NCBI GenBank assembly: GCA_903939665.1
Contig: CAJAHZ010000166.1
Coordinates: 1 to 9,446 of the forward strand
From: an uncultured Pseudomonadota bacterium
GTDB lineage: Bacteria > Pseudomonadota > Gammaproteobacteria > Burkholderiales > Rhodocyclaceae
Direction of reading: 5' to 3'
DNA: 9,446 nucleotides
Part shown: one piece after another, positions 6,845 to 9,446 of the stretch
How the letters are laid out: each line of letters opens with the position of its first letter
Position numbering within the stretch: position 1 is the first letter of the stretch
The notes under the pieces: model-generated
What the model was told of the DNA's origin: nothing
Seen by the model: the letters and a program-made list of their open reading frames with translations, nothing else
The model's database searches: none
Translations under genes and position numbers: made by a program

Positions 6845-7495
6845 ATGAAAACAAGGAAATTTGCAGCTGCGGCACTGGCAACTGTTTCGCTGGTGTCGAG
6901 TGGCGCAGCGTTTGCGTCGCCTTTGACGGTGTCAAGCTATGACATGGCGAACGGAAATACCGGCTCGTACAACTATTGGGATGATTCCTATTCGGGCAGT
7001 GGATCGAAAACAACGGATGGCGCAGCACTTTCCGGCGGCAAGGGTGATTTGACCGATGGCATCAAGGCGACGGACAACTGGTATGTGACAGAAGCGCCGG
7101 CTGGCGCCGGGCCGTATGTTGGATGGCTAAACGTAAACCCGTTGATCCACTTCCACTTTGCTGGATTGGTAACCGTCAAGGGGGTCAGTTTCAATTTTGA
7201 TGACGCTGCCGGTAATGGGGGCGTCAGCTCTCCGTTGCGGGTGGTCGTCGGCGGTACGACATACGATGTTATCGATCCGGCAGGTAGCGCGCCTTTTCAG
7301 TTCGATCTGACCGGGCTCAACCTGAATGTTTCGGATTTGGATATCACCATCACTCGAGGCAATTCCTGGGTCTTTGTCAGCGAAATAGCCTTCGACGGAA
7401 GCGCCGGGAATAACTCCGTGCCGGAGCCGGGTTTGCTTGCGCTTTTTGGGTTGGGACTGGCAGGTCTTGCTTTTTCAAAGCGCAAACCGAGCTGA
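6845..7495 (+). CDS. PEP-CTERM sorting-domain protein, function unknown
   Basis: Secreted protein of 216 residues expected to be exported by Sec and then processed by an exosortase, ending on the cell surface or in the exopolysaccharide matrix. The signal peptide is residues 1-24 (MKTRK, hydrophobic core, likely cleavage after AFA). The C-terminal sorting signal has VPEPG (192-196), a hydrophobic helix (197-210) and basic SKRKPS. The mature middle (25-190) is Gly/Ser/Asp/Asn-rich, cysteine-free and beta-rich. The order LTDG, W, the beta run IHFHFAGLVTVKGVSF and the final VSEIAFDG resembles a galactose-binding/discoidin-like sandwich, but this is a guess. Of the starts at 6779, 6833, 6839 and 6845, the last has AGGA at ideal spacing and gives a clean signal peptide. 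It is monocistronic, with a sigma-54 promoter upstream and a terminator downstream. GC is near 45-50 percent in hand-counted stretches, below its neighbours. Confidence 0.88.
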   Translation: MKTRKFAAAALATVSLVSSGAAFASPLTVSSYDMANGNTGSYNYWDDSYSGSGSKTTDGAALSGGKGDLTDGIKATDNWYVTEAPAGAGPYVGWLNVNPLIHFHFAGLVTVKGVSFNFDDAAGNGGVSSPLRVVVGGTTYDVIDPAGSAPFQFDLTGLNLNVSDLDITITRGNSWVFVSEIAFDGSAGNNSVPEPGLLALFGLGLAGLAFSKRKPS

Positions 7496-7528
7496 CTCAC
7501 TGAAAAATAGCGTTGGCGGTTACACGCA

Positions 7529-7562
7529 ATGCTGTTCAGCGGTCGCTGAACAGCATTTTTTT
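7529..7562 (+). terminator. Intrinsic terminator after the PEP-CTERM gene
   Basis: ATGCTGTTCAGC (7529-7540) pairs perfectly with GCTGAACAGCAT (7545-7556) around a 4-base loop, and the T-run continues to 7562. It is a 12-bp perfect stem and efficient for plus-strand transcription. On the minus strand no T-run follows the stem, so it would end phoU transcripts only poorly. Confidence 0.93.
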
Positions 7563-7606
7563 CGTTGTCTTTGGCTGGTTGGCTTGCTTCAAGTGTGCGG
7601 CAAAAA

Positions 7607-8308
7607 TCAGCTGGTCGCGATCTTCTCGTCGATTTCGCCCGGTGATGAATGGCGGACGTTCAACCCCTTGATCATGTAGATCACGTATTCGGCGATATTC
7701 TTTGAGTGGTCGCCAACGCGTTCGATCGCCTTGGCAATGCCCATGATGTCGAGCGAGTGCGAGATGGTGCGCGGGTCTTCCATCATGTAGGTGATCAGTT
7801 GGCGGACCAGCGCCTTGTATTCAGTATTGACCGTCTCGTCGAGGTGGAGTACCTCGGCCGCGGCGTCGACATCGAGGCGAGCAAATGCGTCCAGCGAGGC
7901 GCGCAGCATCTTGAGCGAAAGCTCGGAAATATGGCTGAGTTCGACATCGGGGATGCTGATTGCGTGCTGGTCGTGCAGCACACAGCCCAAGCGGGCGATC
8001 TTGCGCGCCTTGTCGCCGATCCGTTCGAGGTCTGAGGTGCTTTTCAGGACCGTGATGATCATGCGCAGATCGATTGCGGTCGGCTGGCGTTTGGCGATCA
8101 CTTGATTGCATGCGCCATCCAGTTCGATTTCGAGTTGGTTAACGCGGTTGTCGTCGCGGATGACCGCTTCGAGCAAGGGGATGTCGCCGGCAGACAGGCC
8201 TTCCATGGCCTTGCGCATTTGCTGTTCAACCAGCCCGCCCATCTGTAGCACCCGCGTGCGCAGGCTTTCCAGTTCCAGGTCAAAGTTTTTCGAGGTGTGC
8301 TCGTTCAC
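7607..8308 (-). CDS. phoU: Phosphate-signalling regulator PhoU
   Basis: Cytosolic negative regulator that links the PstSCAB phosphate transporter to the PhoR/PhoB two-component system. Loss in other bacteria derepresses the Pho regulon and raises polyphosphate. It has 233 residues from the GTG at 8308, near the usual 240. It has two three-helix-bundle repeats, each with a metal-binding motif: ERIGDKARKIA (95-105) and ERVGDHSKNIAEY (196-208). The GTG start gives the family-like NEHTSKNFD N-terminus and has GGAG 9 bases upstream. An in-frame ATG at 8335 with a more distant GGAGG is an alternative that adds nine residues. It follows rpiA on the same strand after 75 bases. No pst, phoB or phoR gene is in the window. 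No Pho box was recognised upstream. Confidence 0.95.
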   Translation of the reverse strand: MNEHTSKNFDLELESLRTRVLQMGGLVEQQMRKAMEGLSAGDIPLLEAVIRDDNRVNQLEIELDGACNQVIAKRQPTAIDLRMIITVLKSTSDLERIGDKARKIARLGCVLHDQHAISIPDVELSHISELSLKMLRASLDAFARLDVDAAAEVLHLDETVNTEYKALVRQLITYMMEDPRTISHSLDIMGIAKAIERVGDHSKNIAEYVIYMIKGLNVRHSSPGEIDEKIATS

Positions 8309-8383
8309 GCGTCTTGCTCCAGGATCGTATTGCATTGGGGTAACAGCCCTCCGAGCATAACTTGCCAAGATTACAATTGTGTT

Positions 8384-9046
8384 TCAGTCGGCGGTCAGGG
8401 TTTGCACGCCGGCCGCCGTGCCGAGCAGGCAGACATCTGCCGGTCGGCAAGCGAACAGACCGTTGGTCACGACGCCGGTGATCTGGTTGATGCGCGTTTC
8501 CAGCCCGACCGGATCGACGATCTGCAGTCCCTTGAGATCGAGAATCAGGTTGCCGTTATCGGTTACGAACCCTTCGCGCAGCACCGGCGTGCCGCCGAGT
8601 TTTGTCAGCTCGCGCGCGACATGCGCGCGCGCCATCGGGATCACTTCAACGGGCAACGGGAAGTTGCCGAGCACTGGCACCAGCTTGGAGCCGTCGGCGA
8701 TGCAGATAAATTTTTGCGCGACCGCAGCGACGATTTTCTCGCGTGTCAGCGCGCCGCCTCCGCCTTTGATCATGTGCATCTCGACGTTGATTTCGTCGGC
8801 GCCATCGACGTAGACCGAAAGCCTGGCAACGTCATTGAGATCAAAAACCTTGATGCCGTGGCCTTCGAGGCGTTTTTTCGTCGCCTCGGAACTGGCTACG
8901 GCGCCCTTGATACGGTCCTTCATCCCGGCCAGTGCATCGATAAAGCAATTGGCAGTCGAACCGGTACCGACGCCGACGATTTCGCCTTCAACGACGTATT
9001 CGAGAGCGGCACGACCGACTGCCTGTTTGAGTTCGTCCTGAGTCAT
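8384..9046 (-). CDS. rpiA: Ribose-5-phosphate isomerase A
   Basis: Interconverts ribose-5-phosphate and ribulose-5-phosphate in the pentose phosphate pathway; in autotrophs it also supplies the substrate of phosphoribulokinase. It has 220 residues, against 219 in E. coli. Motifs are GVGTGSTA (25-32) for phosphate binding, DGADEI (81-86) and KGGGGALTREKI (94-105) with the catalytic Glu103 and Lys94, plus NGLFA near residue 195. The Met at 9046 begins the family-like MTQDELKQAV; the open frame to 9199 would cross the divergent promoter region and was rejected. The Shine-Dalgarno before the ATG is weak. phoU follows 75 bases downstream and may share its transcript. dgkA diverges on the other strand. 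Confidence 0.96.
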   Translation of the reverse strand: MTQDELKQAVGRAALEYVVEGEIVGVGTGSTANCFIDALAGMKDRIKGAVASSEATKKRLEGHGIKVFDLNDVARLSVYVDGADEINVEMHMIKGGGGALTREKIVAAVAQKFICIADGSKLVPVLGNFPLPVEVIPMARAHVARELTKLGGTPVLREGFVTDNGNLILDLKGLQIVDPVGLETRINQITGVVTNGLFACRPADVCLLGTAAGVQTLTAD

Positions 9047-9080
9047 TGTCTTGGTTTTTCTGCTGATTTTGATCGTTTGT

Positions 9081-9086
9081 ATTTTA
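9081..9086 (-). promoter_or_regulatory. Possible -10 box for rpiA
   Basis: On the minus strand this reads TAAAAT and would start transcription about 28 bases before the rpiA ATG. There is no recognisable -35. It is the best AT-rich candidate in the 158-base rpiA-dgkA divergent gap. Confidence 0.3.
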
Positions 9087-9121
9087 GCGGAGTGGGCCTG
9101 CTTATGGCGTGGTGTTTCGCT

Positions 9122-9135
9122 CCCGGCGAGCCGGG
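9122..9135. repeat. GC-rich inverted repeat in the rpiA-dgkA gap
   Basis: CCCGGC (9122-9127) and GCCGGG (9130-9135) with two bases between. There is no T-run, so not a terminator. It sits between the two divergent -10 candidates and could be a protein site, or chance in GC-rich DNA. Confidence 0.25.
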
Positions 9136-9164
9136 CAAGGCGACGACGGGGCGGGTCGGCGAGG

Positions 9165-9170
9165 TATACT
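9165..9170 (+). promoter_or_regulatory. Possible -10 box for dgkA
   Basis: TATACT, one mismatch from TATAAT, 34 bases before the dgkA ATG, which would give a leader of about 28 bases. No good -35 at 16-18 bases (GACGAC region). Confidence 0.4.
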
Positions 9171-9204
9171 GCCGCATCGTCAATTTGCGGCAGGAGCATC
9201 TGGC

Positions 9205-9446
9205 ATGAACGAAAGCCCCTTCAAGGGAAAAACCGGCTTGCGCCGGGTGTACAACGCCATGGGCTATTCGTTTGCCGGTCTGCGCGCCGCTTACGTCAAT
9301 GAAGACGCTTTTCGCCAGGAGGTGCTGCTGGCGGCCTTGCTCGTGCCGCTGGCGCTTTATTTGCCCGTTGGCGCTGTCGGGCGGGCGCTGATGATCGGCA
9401 GCATCCTGCTGGTCTTGATGGTCGAGTTGCTCAACTCGGCGATTGA
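9205..9446 (+). CDS. dgkA: Diacylglycerol kinase, prokaryotic type (partial, cut by window end)
   Basis: Integral inner-membrane kinase that phosphorylates diacylglycerol to phosphatidic acid, recycling lipid released in membrane-derived oligosaccharide or envelope synthesis. The first 80 codons are present; the frame is open to the window edge with no stop. Visible are an amphipathic N-terminus with YSFAGLRAAYVNEDAFRQE (21-39), characteristic of DgkA, a first membrane helix (about 40-54), a second (about 59-73), and the start of the catalytic VELLNSAI (73-80), whose next residue is the conserved Glu, split by the window end. The usual length is about 120 residues, so roughly one third is missing. 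AGGAG lies 8 bases before the ATG. It diverges from rpiA. Confidence 0.93.
   Translation, partial: MNESPFKGKTGLRRVYNAMGYSFAGLRAAYVNEDAFRQEVLLAALLVPLALYLPVGAVGRALMIGSILLVLMVELLNSAI

Noticed and set aside
8309..8383. Pho box or strong promoter upstream of phoU
   Set aside because: A CTGTTAC-like piece is present but no direct repeat of the Pho-box type, and the best sigma-70 fit (TTGGCA, 17 bases, TGTTAC) has a poor -10. Read-through from rpiA is as likely.
8609..8634. CGCGCG-rich palindrome inside rpiA
   Set aside because: It falls in the codons for the conserved helix around ARAHVARELT; Ala/Arg codons in GC-rich DNA explain it.
8297..9208. 303-codon plus-strand open frame across rpiA and the intergenic gap
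   Set aside because: It covers a clear rpiA gene on the other strand, begins inside phoU, and overlaps the dgkA start.

Overview
The window looks like a chromosomal segment of a GC-rich betaproteobacterium. A Rhodocyclales-like lineage (the Dechloromonas, Zoogloea and Accumulibacter relatives) is my best guess. It rests on the pairing of Calvin-cycle genes, a two-domain polyphosphate:AMP phosphotransferase and a PEP-CTERM protein, and on the housekeeping cluster rsmE / argA / yggX. The lineage is inferred from family knowledge and was not computed. No tRNA, rRNA, CRISPR array, insertion sequence or transposase is visible, and no gene-free stretch exceeds about 250 bases.

Left part, minus strand (18-2580): a thioredoxin-fold protein gene, then class I fructose-1,6-bisphosphatase (fbp), then proteobacterial-type phosphoribulokinase (prkB). 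fbp and prkB are 8 bases apart and supply two regeneration steps of the Calvin-Benson-Bassham cycle. RuBisCO is not in view.

Middle, plus strand (2659-6597): rsmE (16S rRNA m3U1498 methyltransferase), pap (polyphosphate:AMP phosphotransferase, overlapping rsmE by 8 bases), argA (N-acetylglutamate synthase, 7 bases later) and yggX (Fe(II) trafficking / oxidative protection). The first three form a tight operon. yggX has its own -10 box and a strong terminator. rsmE starts only 6 bases after a perfect TATAAT and has no Shine-Dalgarno, so it may be read from a leaderless mRNA.

Accessory insert (about 6662-7562, plus strand): a single gene for a secreted PEP-CTERM protein of unknown function, noticeably lower in GC than its neighbours. 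It is bounded by an intrinsic terminator on each side and preceded by a well-formed sigma-54 (-24/-12) promoter. This is the most distinctive element of the window: a stand-alone cell-surface / exopolysaccharide-matrix protein predicted to be under RpoN and enhancer-binding-protein control. The exosortase that would process it must be encoded elsewhere.

Right part: rpiA and phoU on the minus strand (ribose-5-phosphate isomerase A; phosphate-signalling regulator), and, diverging from rpiA, the start of dgkA (diacylglycerol kinase), cut by the window end. rpiA joins fbp and prkB in pentose-phosphate / Calvin-cycle sugar metabolism. phoU and pap both concern phosphate and polyphosphate economy but are not in one operon.
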